A stretch of 64,000 nt of DNA from Candidatus Zhuqueibacterota bacterium (lineage in GTDB: Bacteria > Zhuqueibacterota > Zhuqueibacteria > Thermofontimicrobiales > Sulfurfontimicrobiaceae), in contig JAFGMA010000045.1 in NCBI GenBank assembly GCA_016927835.1, positions 1 through 64,000 of the forward strand, written 5' to 3'. Made by a program: the position numbers and the translations under genes. The notes below the pieces were generated by a model. It made no database searches. It was given only the letters and a program-made list of their open reading frames with translations, and was not told the DNA's origin. Shown piece by piece: positions 1-8,498 of the stretch; the first letter of the stretch is position 1, and each line of letters opens with the position of its first letter.

Positions 1-15
1 TGCTTAACCTCATGG

Positions 16-52
16 GATTGCTTCGCTGCACTCCGTTTCGCTCGCAATGACA
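16..52. repeat. Dispersed palindromic repeat, partial copy
   Basis: The sequence reads GATTGCTTCG, a short variable centre, then CGCTCGCAATGACA. It matches the right half of the complete inverted repeat at 45210-45311 (GATTGCTTCGTCGC ... CCTCGCAATGACA). Intergenic elements of this 'TGTCATTGCGAGG' type are widespread in many bacterial genomes. Only one arm is inside the window, so the element may continue to the left. The rest of 1-279 shows no other feature except the ribosome binding site of the next gene. Confidence 0.6.
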
Positions 53-279
53 TGAAAGTTCAATTTGTGCCCGTGCAAAGTATAAAAACGTTTGATTCTT
101 TGCGCAAAATTTTTTATGTTGCGATTACCAGATCGATGCGCGATTGAAAAAAGATTTCTGCTGCCTGTTAAGGCAGCCGGGGAATGCGTAATGAGCTACG
201 TCGATTAAAATGGTACAACTGACCGGGCTGTCTGGTTTCCCGAATTGAGAAATGCGGCAAATTTCGAAGGAGAGAAGGA

Positions 280-3200
280 ATGGTGATATTCAAAACCTTC
301 CGTATCAGGTGTGCTGACTGGAAATCATGGTCGATTATTTTGTTCTTTGCAGTCGTTCATGCATCGGCGATTCAGTCCATTTTTGCATCCGTTTCCCGGG
401 CGGATTCGAGCAGGCAACAGCAATTTAACCGGGCACAACAACTAATCGGGCATAAACGATACGAGGAGGCGTTTGCGGCGTTCAATAATATTATCCGGAT
501 CGATCCGAACTTTTTACCCGCCTACAAAAAAATCATTTTCGTGTGCCAACAACGCGGCGATTTGAAACCTGCGCTAGAATATTTCGAAGAGCGGCTTCGG
601 GTGGCACCCGAAAGCGCCGGTGCGCTTTTTGGAATGGGCGCTTATCATGCTGCTCGCGATGAACATGAAATTGCCCTCACTTACTTTACAAAATCAATCC
701 GACAAAATCCTCAACTACTGCAAGCATATCGTGACCTTTGCGAAAGTTATCGCGAATTGGAACGGCTTGATGAAGCTGAAACGTATTTAAAAAGCCTTTT
801 CGCTCAATCGCCACCCGGAGCTGCATTATATGTTGCTCTGGGAATAATCTATCAATACAAGCGCGATTGGAAAGAATCGCTGAAAAACCTGGATCGCGCA
901 ATTGATTTGAATCCGGAATTCACCATTGCGCACATCGAAAAAGGGACGGTACTTTTCTATGCCGGACAAATTCAAACGGCGTTGGATGTGAACCAGCATG
1001 CATTGGAACTGGCACATAAACAGCATCAGCTTGAAGAAGAGGCAACGATCTTGAATGCGCTTGGGGTGAGCTTGAACTTTCAGGGCAAGCTATCCGATGT
1101 AGCACTCAGTTATCAAAAGGCGACTTCGATTCTGAAGCAAATCGGATCCGTCGAAAAGCATTACAAGGTGCAGATAAACCTGGGGATCACGTACACGCGA
1201 CTGGGCGACTATCCGCGAGCGCTAACGCTCCTCAAAGAATGCATGCTATATTTCAGAGCGCAGAATGACAGCACCACTCTGGCTACGGTGATGGGCAACA
1301 TGGGCGGGGTTTATATGAATCAGGCGCGTTATGACTCAGCCTGGTTTTATATTCAGCCTGCAGCCCGCATTTCCGAACGTTTTGAAAATTTCAGGTTCGC
1401 CTCTTATTGGAATAGTTTCCTGGGATTGATCCAACAGAATCGCGGAAATCTCGAGGACGCTCTGTACCACTTAAGACGGGCACATCAATACGCGCTTAAA
1501 TTCGGAAATCAAGCGTATGTCGCTCGAAATTTGTCCGCAATTGGTCGCATATTTTTTGAAATTGGGCGAGTCGATTCAGCAGTTACAAATTATAAGCGAG
1601 CGCTGGCGTATTTGCGAAAAGCAGGTGATGTATATTTTGAAGCCCATTGTCTGGCGAATCTCGCAATGGCAGAAAATGATGCCGGTAATTTCAGCCAGGG
1701 TCTGGAATACTATGAGACCGCATATCGCATCGTTCAGCAAACCGGCGATACCAAAGACCAGATGAATTGGCTCGGGGATATCGGAAATGTTCACAGCGCA
1801 CTGGGCGACTATGATGCCGCAATCCATTACTTCCGCAAGGCTCTGCAGCTTTCCGACCGACTACGAACCCCGGATGCCCAATGCCGGCTGCTCCATAATC
1901 TGGGAGAAAATTACATCCTGTGCGCAAAATACGATAGCGCCATAAACCTGTTAAACCGCGCCTTGAAAATTTCCCGTCGAATCGAAGCCCGGAAAAGCGA
2001 AACCGGCATTCTGGAAGGTCTGGGTACAAGTTACGCGCGCCTGCAAAAATGGGAAAAGGCACAGCATTATTATAGCCGGGCAATTGAATTGGGCAAAAAA
2101 ATGAATAACCGGCTCATTTTTCCGCCAATCTATATCAGCCTGAGCCGGTTGCATCGACAACAGGGCAACTATCCAGAGGCAAAGCACTACGCCCAACTTG
2201 CACTGAATTTAGCGAACGACATGAATAGCGCCACCAGCATCACCGACGCAAACCTGGAATTGGGCAGAATTTTCTTTAATTTGGATAGCCTGAAACTGGC
2301 TCGTGACTTTTTCCAGGCAGCTATTCGGTCAATCGAAGCGGTGCGCGACCGCGTACCCGGACAGGAATTTAAAATATCGTATTTCGAGACGAAGACACGC
2401 GTTTATAATGCCTTGATACGCACATTGGTAACGCTCCATCGACGCGATCCGTCAGCGGGATTTGCAGAGCAGGCATTCAACGTCGCAGAACAGGCAAAGT
2501 CACGCACCATGCTCGAGTTGCTAAAACAAAGCAAAGCCAAATGGATGAAAAATGCTCCGATGGAGTTGCTGGTAGCAAGGCGCAATGCTGAGCAACAATT
2601 AAATAGCGCCCAGAGCGCACTGAGCCTGGAAGCAGGTAAATTGCAGCCTGATTCGATGAGACTGGATAGCTTGTGGATGCAATTAAGGCAATCCCAGGAT
2701 ACGTTGTATCAAATACAGGCACAGATTGAGCGCAAAGAAAATGGCTATAATACCATTAGAAATGCAAGTGCGCCAATCAACCTCAGACAAATACAAAGCA
2801 GAATATTGAAGCCGGAACAGGCTTTATTGGAATTTTCGGTTGGCAGCGAATCCAGCTATTTATTCATTGCCAAAAAGCAATCCCTGAATATCTTTGAAAT
2901 TCCGATGGCAGACTCTGCCCTCAAGACAAAAATATTGCAATTAAGACGTCCTTTCGTCAATGTGAAGGATGCAACCGATATACATTTCGACGTCCACCTG
3001 GCGCACAAGCTTTATTCGCTGCTGCTTAAGCCGGCAGAAGCGATCATCAATCCCGGAGAAACGCTCATCATCGTGCCGGACGGAATTCTATTCTATTTGC
3101 CATTTGAAGCGCTGGTGACAGATTTGGGAGGGAATTCGGGTGACGAATCAACATTGTATGAACGATATCGGACATCACGTTATTTGATAGAAAAATTTCC

Positions 3201-4044
3201 CATTGCCTACAGCAGTTCTGCGAGTGTACTGGATCCGCTACTGGCTGCCGCTCGAGAAAAAGCCTCACCCGAACATAATTTGCTGGCTGTTGGAGACCCT
3301 TCGTATCACAACACGGCACCGGATGCAATGGTGCTTCGTCAACAGCGAAATTGGCTTTTTCAACCACTGCAATATTCGGAACAGGAAATCGAACAAATCA
3401 ATCGTGAATTCAGGCAAGCGACGACGATGCTTCATCGAAATGCCACGGAGGATTCGATCAAGGCGATTGCCGGCGAGTACCGTCTGCTGCATTTTTCAGC
3501 CCACGGTCTGCTCGATGAACGCCAGCCGATGTATTCGGGTCTCGCGCTGACGCAGGACGATGATCCCGCCGAAGATGGCTTTTTACAATCCTATGAAATT
3601 TTCGATCTGAAGCTCAATGCCGATCTGGTGACATTGAGTGCGTGCGAAACCGGATTGGGCGCATTGAAACAGGGAGAAGGCATCATCGGCTTGACACGGG
3701 CATTTTTGTATGCAGGTTGCAAATCGGTTGTTGTGAGCCTGTGGAGTGTTGCCGATGCATCGACCGCCGAACTGATGGCGCATTTTTATCGCAATTTAAA
3801 CCAGGGAATGAGCAAGGCAGACGCTTTGCGCCAAGCAAAATTAGCCCTGATGCGGCAATCGGTCGATATGGGACAGGTCCGCCTGTCTTATGCAAATCCT
3901 TTTTTCTGGGCGCCGTTTGTGCTGATCGGCGACACGGAAGCTGTCGAGGCTTCGGCGAATCAGTATATTTATTTGATTTGGATGATCGTTGGATTGGCTG
4001 TTTCAATTGCAATTTGGGTGGGTAGAAGACGCCGAATTTCGTAA
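280..4044 (+). CDS. Secreted, membrane-anchored TPR-CHAT domain protein (caspase-like peptidase)
   Basis: This 1254-residue protein starts with a basic N-terminus and a hydrophobic stretch (residues about 16-38) that reads as a signal peptide. About a dozen tetratricopeptide repeats follow (residues about 45-680), then a helical linker and a CHAT domain (about 880-1220). The clan-CD dyad is present: His1075 in 'HFSAHG' and Cys1122 in 'TLSACETG'. A C-terminal transmembrane helix ending in 'GRRRRIS' follows, so the TPR and CHAT parts should face the periplasm while the tail stays inside. CHAT domains are caspase/separase-like proteases, and TPR-CHAT proteins act as regulated proteases in several signalling systems. 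GGAGAGAAGGA just upstream supports the start. The gene converges on an anti-sigma/sigma pair whose anti-sigma factor also has a periplasmic TPR domain, so that protein is an attractive substrate. The substrate is inference; the domain call is firm. Confidence 0.9.
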   Translation: MVIFKTFRIRCADWKSWSIILFFAVVHASAIQSIFASVSRADSSRQQQFNRAQQLIGHKRYEEAFAAFNNIIRIDPNFLPAYKKIIFVCQQRGDLKPALEYFEERLRVAPESAGALFGMGAYHAARDEHEIALTYFTKSIRQNPQLLQAYRDLCESYRELERLDEAETYLKSLFAQSPPGAALYVALGIIYQYKRDWKESLKNLDRAIDLNPEFTIAHIEKGTVLFYAGQIQTALDVNQHALELAHKQHQLEEEATILNALGVSLNFQGKLSDVALSYQKATSILKQIGSVEKHYKVQINLGITYTRLGDYPRALTLLKECMLYFRAQNDSTTLATVMGNMGGVYMNQARYDSAWFYIQPAARISERFENFRFASYWNSFLGLIQQNRGNLEDALYHLRRAHQYALKFGNQAYVARNLSAIGRIFFEIGRVDSAVTNYKRALAYLRKAGDVYFEAHCLANLAMAENDAGNFSQGLEYYETAYRIVQQTGDTKDQMNWLGDIGNVHSALGDYDAAIHYFRKALQLSDRLRTPDAQCRLLHNLGENYILCAKYDSAINLLNRALKISRRIEARKSETGILEGLGTSYARLQKWEKAQHYYSRAIELGKKMNNRLIFPPIYISLSRLHRQQGNYPEAKHYAQLALNLANDMNSATSITDANLELGRIFFNLDSLKLARDFFQAAIRSIEAVRDRVPGQEFKISYFETKTRVYNALIRTLVTLHRRDPSAGFAEQAFNVAEQAKSRTMLELLKQSKAKWMKNAPMELLVARRNAEQQLNSAQSALSLEAGKLQPDSMRLDSLWMQLRQSQDTLYQIQAQIERKENGYNTIRNASAPINLRQIQSRILKPEQALLEFSVGSESSYLFIAKKQSLNIFEIPMADSALKTKILQLRRPFVNVKDATDIHFDVHLAHKLYSLLLKPAEAIINPGETLIIVPDGILFYLPFEALVTDLGGNSGDESTLYERYRTSRYLIEKFPIAYSSSASVLDPLLAAAREKASPEHNLLAVGDPSYHNTAPDAMVLRQQRNWLFQPLQYSEQEIEQINREFRQATTMLHRNATEDSIKAIAGEYRLLHFSAHGLLDERQPMYSGLALTQDDDPAEDGFLQSYEIFDLKLNADLVTLSACETGLGALKQGEGIIGLTRAFLYAGCKSVVVSLWSVADASTAELMAHFYRNLNQGMSKADALRQAKLALMRQSVDMGQVRLSYANPFFWAPFVLIGDTEAVEASANQYIYLIWMIVGLAVSIAIWVGRRRRIS

Positions 4045-4255
4045 TCGCTCAACACACACCTTAAGAGATGTTTTACGATTTTGATTTGTGATATTAAAAC
4101 TTCGTAAATCGCAAATCCATAATCATTATTCTATAATCAAAAAAGTACGGTGATAAGCGATTGCCGAATTTCCGGATAGCACCAGGACCTGTTTTTTCTT
4201 GAAAAATGCCGCGTGCGCTTCGCCCTGCATCCGGATGTTTCAAATAGTGCCTGTT

Positions 4256-5233
4256 CTAGCGCCCGTACGCCTGCTCTTGCAGCTTCTCAATTTTTTCGAT
4301 CTGGTCCCTGGCTTTCTCTGTAAAGCGATTCGTTTCCATTTCCTCGAATTGCTTCAAAATGCTCAGAGCAGCTTTCGGTTCATTTTTTTTCAGGTAAACC
4401 TGCGCCAGGTACCAATAGGCGGCGGGCTTCCCGGGCTCGTTGCGGATCAACGAATTGAATTGCAGTTCCGCCTGATCATAGTTTTCTTCCAAAAATAAGC
4501 AGACGCCCCAATAGAGCCGCGCCAACGCATTCGATGAATCTTGCAGAGCAACCTGCTGCAATTTTTCGGCTGCGCCATTGTAATCACCATTCACATAATC
4601 CTTCATCGCCAGTTTAAACAGCCTGTCTGCGGGCGAAAGCGTTTCCCGGAGACCAAGTTCGACATAGGGGTAGGGTTTCGAGTCAGCAAGCTCCGATATG
4701 CTGGCAGGCAAGAATGCACTCTGATAAAAGTGATATCCGAAAATGACTAAAAACAGCGATACTGCCACCGGAACCAGAATGCGCGTCGCCGGAATCCAGG
4801 AAAAGCGCGATCCTGCGAAACGCTGTTTCAATGCCTTCACCCACTCTGAAAACGTCTTTTTTGCTCCGGGTTCGATATTCAATTCAAACATTGGTTCGAG
4901 TTGATCGAGCACTTTCATCCGCTCGTTTGCCTCACGGCAGCTTTCGCACGATTTCAGATGCCGTTGCATGCGATTGATTTCGACCAGCGAGTCCAGTCTT
5001 CCATCGAGCAGGGATCCCAATTCTTCGGTAGACAGGTGCTTTTTTGCTGCAGCATCCAAAGCCGAGGTAATTGTGAGATTCACCTGTTTTAATTGATGAT
5101 ATTTCACCCGGCAGGCTTCACATTGCGCCAGATGCGATTTCAACTGCTGATGGTCGTGCACGGAGAGCTCTTCCGCATCAATTTCCATGTTCATCAACGA
5201 AATTGCCTGCTCACATGCTATATTTTGTCCCAT
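4256..5233 (-). CDS. Membrane anti-sigma factor with two zinc-finger motifs and a periplasmic TPR domain
   Basis: From the ATG at 5233 (GGAG ten bases upstream) the product is 325 residues; the open frame continues to 5320 but that extension has no family features. Two anti-sigma HxxxCxxC motifs are visible: 'HLAQCEAC' (His34, Cys38, Cys41) and 'HLKSCESC' (His92, Cys96, Cys99). One transmembrane helix lies at about 152-174. A C-terminal region of two to three TPRs (about 200-320) would sit in the periplasm. Anti-sigma factors of this type hold an ECF sigma factor at the membrane until they are released or cut. The sigma gene lies directly upstream on the same strand (112-bp gap), as expected for a sigma/anti-sigma operon. 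The convergent neighbour is a periplasmic TPR-CHAT protein. The doubled zinc finger may reflect duplication of the anti-sigma domain. Function by homology; partner by position. Confidence 0.85.
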   Translation of the reverse strand: MGQNIACEQAISLMNMEIDAEELSVHDHQQLKSHLAQCEACRVKYHQLKQVNLTITSALDAAAKKHLSTEELGSLLDGRLDSLVEINRMQRHLKSCESCREANERMKVLDQLEPMFELNIEPGAKKTFSEWVKALKQRFAGSRFSWIPATRILVPVAVSLFLVIFGYHFYQSAFLPASISELADSKPYPYVELGLRETLSPADRLFKLAMKDYVNGDYNGAAEKLQQVALQDSSNALARLYWGVCLFLEENYDQAELQFNSLIRNEPGKPAAYWYLAQVYLKKNEPKAALSILKQFEEMETNRFTEKARDQIEKIEKLQEQAYGR

Positions 5234-5345
5234 CTTATTTGCGCTCCAATGATTTCTATCAGGTGATACTTTCTGTCCGGCATCGCGGCAAATTGGATTA
5301 TCCGCTTCAGCTTTCCCCACAAAAGCGTTTCAACATCCCCTCATT

Positions 5346-5954
5346 TTATGTGTCGAAATTGAAACAGATTTTTTTTAATTTTTTTTGCAATGCGGATCGG
5401 TTCGAGTGCAGGATATAGGCAACGCGCTGATAGTTTAGCGAAACGCTGTCATCCGAGAATTTTTTGCCGGCGCTTTCGATAATCTCCGCATAGCTGAGAC
5501 CATGCATCCATTTTGAAATTTTTATAAATTTTTCAATCGGTGGCTGGTCTTCGATATATTGCTGAATAATCGATTCGATTTCGCCCTGTGCTTCAGGCTG
5601 TTCCGGGATATCGGTGTGATATGATTCCTGGTAAACCAGCTTTTCATGTTGACGTTTTTCCTTCCTGCCGGCATCGATGAGCTTGTTGCGCACAATGGGC
5701 CACAGATAACTCGATAGCTTGCATTGTCCCCGGTACGCCCGCAATACTTTGCACTCATCTGCTGCCATCACCTGGTAAACGATTTCGGAAACGACATCAT
5801 CTTCGTCAGCAAAGAAAATCCCTTTGCCCACCATGGCTTTGATGAGCTTCGAAATCAGTTTTCGCAGATCGCGGAAAAGCTGTTTTTCAATTTTGTGGTC
5901 GCCGCTTAAATATGCATTTACAAGCCGAACGTCATCAGTATTAAAGGCTGACAA
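5346..5954 (-). CDS. ECF-like RNA polymerase sigma factor
   Basis: The product has a sigma-70 region 2 signature: 'DEDDVVSEIVYQVMAADECKV', written here in two parts as DEDDVVSEIVY and QVMAADECKV, followed by a 'YRGQCKLSSYLWPIVRNKL' stretch that matches the -10-binding and melting helices. A C-terminal helical part ('GLSYAEI ... RVAYILHSNRSALQKKL') is consistent with a divergent region 4 helix-turn-helix. The upstream open frame reaches an ATG at 6095, but the better start is TTG at 5954, five bases after a perfect GGAGG; this gives 202 residues, normal for the family, and removes an unlikely hydrophobic N-terminus. It is transcribed together with the downstream anti-sigma gene. The region 4 part is atypical, with a longer linker, so it may belong to one of the divergent ECF groups. 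Regulated genes are unknown. Confidence 0.8.
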   Translation of the reverse strand: MSAFNTDDVRLVNAYLSGDHKIEKQLFRDLRKLISKLIKAMVGKGIFFADEDDVVSEIVYQVMAADECKVLRAYRGQCKLSSYLWPIVRNKLIDAGRKEKRQHEKLVYQESYHTDIPEQPEAQGEIESIIQQYIEDQPPIEKFIKISKWMHGLSYAEIIESAGKKFSDDSVSLNYQRVAYILHSNRSALQKKLKKICFNFDT

Positions 5955-6369
5955 AGTATCCTCCGCGTGTTTATCAATGAAAATCAAATGTATGAACTTG
6001 AGGAATAAAATGCAAGTAGTTTCCACGGTAATAAAACAGGTTCTTTCAGATTTTAATCGATGCGAGACAAATAACGGAAAAATTGAATTATTCAACTCCT
6101 CGCTCTCACCTGCTCTTTCATAAGAGGCGAAACGAGCTTTTCTTCAATGAATTAAGATGACTTGGTGAAAGTTGAAACCTCGGCGCAGAAACGGCAAACC
6201 CGCAGCTAACCCGTTGCCTTTCTGACTGGATGAAACGAATTTTTAAAAAAATTCGAAATTTGCATGTTTGGATTCGACAAACCAGATGAAAAGCGAATTC
6301 GACTTTCATAAAAAGCCAATTTAACACGACATTTTTATTATTTCACTTTCAAATCAGGAGGTATTTCCA
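5955..6369. promoter_or_regulatory. Divergent intergenic region with a palindromic operator-like site (6286-6309)
   Basis: These 415 bp separate the sigma factor (minus strand) from the secreted protein at 6370 (plus strand) and must hold both promoters. No convincing -35/-10 pair was found. At 6286-6309 there is a 24-bp palindrome: arms ATGAAA/TTTCAT, a two-base mismatch on each side, and a perfect CGAATTCG core. It lies about 60 bp before the ATG of the next gene and could be a regulator site. A GGAGG ribosome binding site for the downstream gene is at 6357-6361. Confidence 0.4.
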
Positions 6370-8334
6370 ATGAAATCAAAAATCTATTCCACAGGCATCG
6401 TATCGCTGCTTTGTGCGGTAATCCTTTTATCTGCATCGACTGCATTTTGTCAGGCAAAAATATTATTTGATGCCACACATGGCACGCTTGCTCGCTATGA
6501 CGGGCGAACATGGTTCCAGGATTTGCAGGCGGAACTGACCAGCCTGGGCAATACTGTTTCGACGACAACCGACATTGGTCGGGCTAATTTGACCCAGCAT
6601 GACATAATCGTTATCAGCGTCGTCACCACATATCATTCCGCTTACACCGCGGGCGAGGTTAACAAAATACGGAATTATGTTCGAAATGGCGGCGGATTAT
6701 TGATAATGGGGGAAATGCCGTTTTATCTTAACGATCACATCAATCCGGTATCCGAGGCATTCGGCATCACCTGTGGCGTTTCAGAGCTTTCGCCCCGAGA
6801 TTTGACGATCACGAATATTCAGCGGCTCCACCCCATTTTTCAACACGTGAGTGAAATTTTTTTCCAGATCGCCGGTGAGGTGACTGCTTCGTCGCCTGGC
6901 ACTGCGGTCGCCTGGAATCGTCTCGGAGCATCCGCTGCGGTAGCGGTTGCGGAATTCGGACAGGGACGTGTGGTGGTTACCGGGGATGCCAATTTCTGCT
7001 ACACAGATATGTTCGGCGATACCCGGCTTTATGATGCGGACAACCGCCAATTTATTGAAAATATTTTCGAATGGTTGTACAGCGGTATACTCTGGCGCTG
7101 GGATACGTTCGATTTCAATTTTGGCACAGACCAGGGATGGACACTCTACGGTGCATTGGATGAGGGGGGACACGGGCCTTTCGCTCATGGTTTCGGTTAT
7201 GACTGGATGGATTTAGTTAATTACCCGGATGTTCCTCGATCGGGCTACCCGGCGACACTGGGCGATAACCGCGGATCCATTAAAATGTGTACGATTGGCG
7301 GGCACGGCGTATGCAATCCCGGCGCAACCTGGTGGTGCATGGTCTTTACATCGCCATTGCTCATCATTTCTCCGGCATGGCAGCGTGCTGAAGGATTCTC
7401 AGCAAAAATTGCCCATTGCATGGAAGTGCCTGATGGCGGATACTTCACGCCGACTTTAGAGCTCTACGGGAATCTTTTCGTCAGGATTTATGATTTCGAT
7501 TTGCGCCGCTATCGGTATTTCTACAGTGGTGCGGCACAGCCCTTCAACAATTGGGCAACAGATCCCCGATGGATTGACATGAGTTTCAATTGGTCGGGTA
7601 TGCCGGCTACGAGGTATCTCATCACGAATGTGTATGTCTGTATTTGGGGCGAAATGGCGCGACCGCGCTTCGAAGGCGGATTATATATTGACGAAGTCGC
7701 GCCTTTTGAAGTCTCGCTTTCAGGCTCAGACACGCCAGCCGCGACGCTTACCAAATCTGCTATTGATGCAAGTACCAAAGAAGCCCGCTCCGGAATTAAC
7801 GAGCACGAGGCGCCTTCTATATTCGAAATCGTTCCGAACGCCGCTCTTGATTCTCAGGTCGCTGCTGAATTGACCAAAGAGCTTCCCACCAGGACGTCTC
7901 TGTTTAGAGAATTCGAGCATGTTCTTTGCATGGCCGATACGCCTGCTTTGAATAAAAAGTCAGATGCAGAAAAGAAAGACTCGTTGGAAAAGGAGCCGTT
8001 GAAGCATTCTATTCTCAGCGAAAGCGAGTTGCCGACGTCTTTTAAACTGGGGCAGAATTATCCCAATCCATTCAACCCGGAAACCACAATCGCGTATCAC
8101 CTGCCAGTTTCATCCGAGGTTGAATTGACGGTTTATGATATCGCAGGACGGGAGGTGCGGCGACTGGTTCGAGGGATTCAATCCGCCGGTGAATATGATG
8201 TGAATTGGGATGGCTGCGACAGCGTCGGGCAGAAAGCGGCATCGGGAATCTATCTTTGCAAAATCATGGCTCGTGCAACCGATTCTTCGCAACCGCTATT
8301 TTCTGAAGTTCGCATGATGACGCTGCTAAAATAG
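6370..8334 (+). CDS. Secreted protein: glutamine-amidotransferase-like (DUF4350-type) domain, C-terminal PNPFNP sorting domain
   Basis: GGAGG eight bases upstream supports the ATG. Residues 1-28 form a signal peptide. Residues about 30-235 ('KILFDATHG ... GGGLLIMGE ... GRVVVTGDANF') look like the ThuA/DUF4350 class I glutamine-amidotransferase-like fold found in many secreted proteins, where it is usually not catalytic; I see no Cys-His-Glu triad. The middle (about 240-460) is unassigned and rich in aromatic residues. The last about 90 residues carry 'FKLGQNYPNPFNPETTI' and a FlgD-Ig-like beta fold ('VYDIAGREVRRLV ... ASGIYLCKI'), the C-terminal domain used for type IX-type secretion or surface attachment in FCB bacteria. 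The gene stands alone and converges on the next gene across a strong terminator. A role in carbohydrate binding or degradation is suggested only by context. Confidence 0.7.
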   Translation: MKSKIYSTGIVSLLCAVILLSASTAFCQAKILFDATHGTLARYDGRTWFQDLQAELTSLGNTVSTTTDIGRANLTQHDIIVISVVTTYHSAYTAGEVNKIRNYVRNGGGLLIMGEMPFYLNDHINPVSEAFGITCGVSELSPRDLTITNIQRLHPIFQHVSEIFFQIAGEVTASSPGTAVAWNRLGASAAVAVAEFGQGRVVVTGDANFCYTDMFGDTRLYDADNRQFIENIFEWLYSGILWRWDTFDFNFGTDQGWTLYGALDEGGHGPFAHGFGYDWMDLVNYPDVPRSGYPATLGDNRGSIKMCTIGGHGVCNPGATWWCMVFTSPLLIISPAWQRAEGFSAKIAHCMEVPDGGYFTPTLELYGNLFVRIYDFDLRRYRYFYSGAAQPFNNWATDPRWIDMSFNWSGMPATRYLITNVYVCIWGEMARPRFEGGLYIDEVAPFEVSLSGSDTPAATLTKSAIDASTKEARSGINEHEAPSIFEIVPNAALDSQVAAELTKELPTRTSLFREFEHVLCMADTPALNKKSDAEKKDSLEKEPLKHSILSESELPTSFKLGQNYPNPFNPETTIAYHLPVSSEVELTVYDIAGREVRRLVRGIQSAGEYDVNWDGCDSVGQKAASGIYLCKIMARATDSSQPLFSEVRMMTLLK

Positions 8335-8419
8335 TCCCCGATCCCCTGCGCAACGATTGTCGGGAAATCCGGCATTTATTCGGCTATTCGAAATTCTGTA
8401 TCCGCGTCGATACCAAATT

Positions 8420-8475
8420 GGAAATGTTTAAATACAAACTGGTTCTGTGTTTAAACATTTCCTGTTATTTTTTAT
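8420..8475. terminator. Bidirectional rho-independent terminator between convergent genes
   Basis: A perfect 13-bp stem (GGAAATGTTTAAA / TTTAAACATTTCC) with a 17-nt loop is followed by TGTTATTTTTT on the plus strand. It lies between the stop codons of the convergent genes ending at 8334 and 8499, and the A-rich left flank may let it serve both directions. Confidence 0.8.
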
Positions 8476-8498
8476 TCCCTTTGAAAAGCCTTTAAACA

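Noticed and set aside
4045-4255. Terminator between the convergent CHAT and anti-sigma genes
   Set aside because: Only a weak GATTTGTGA/TCGCAAATC pairing without a T run was found.
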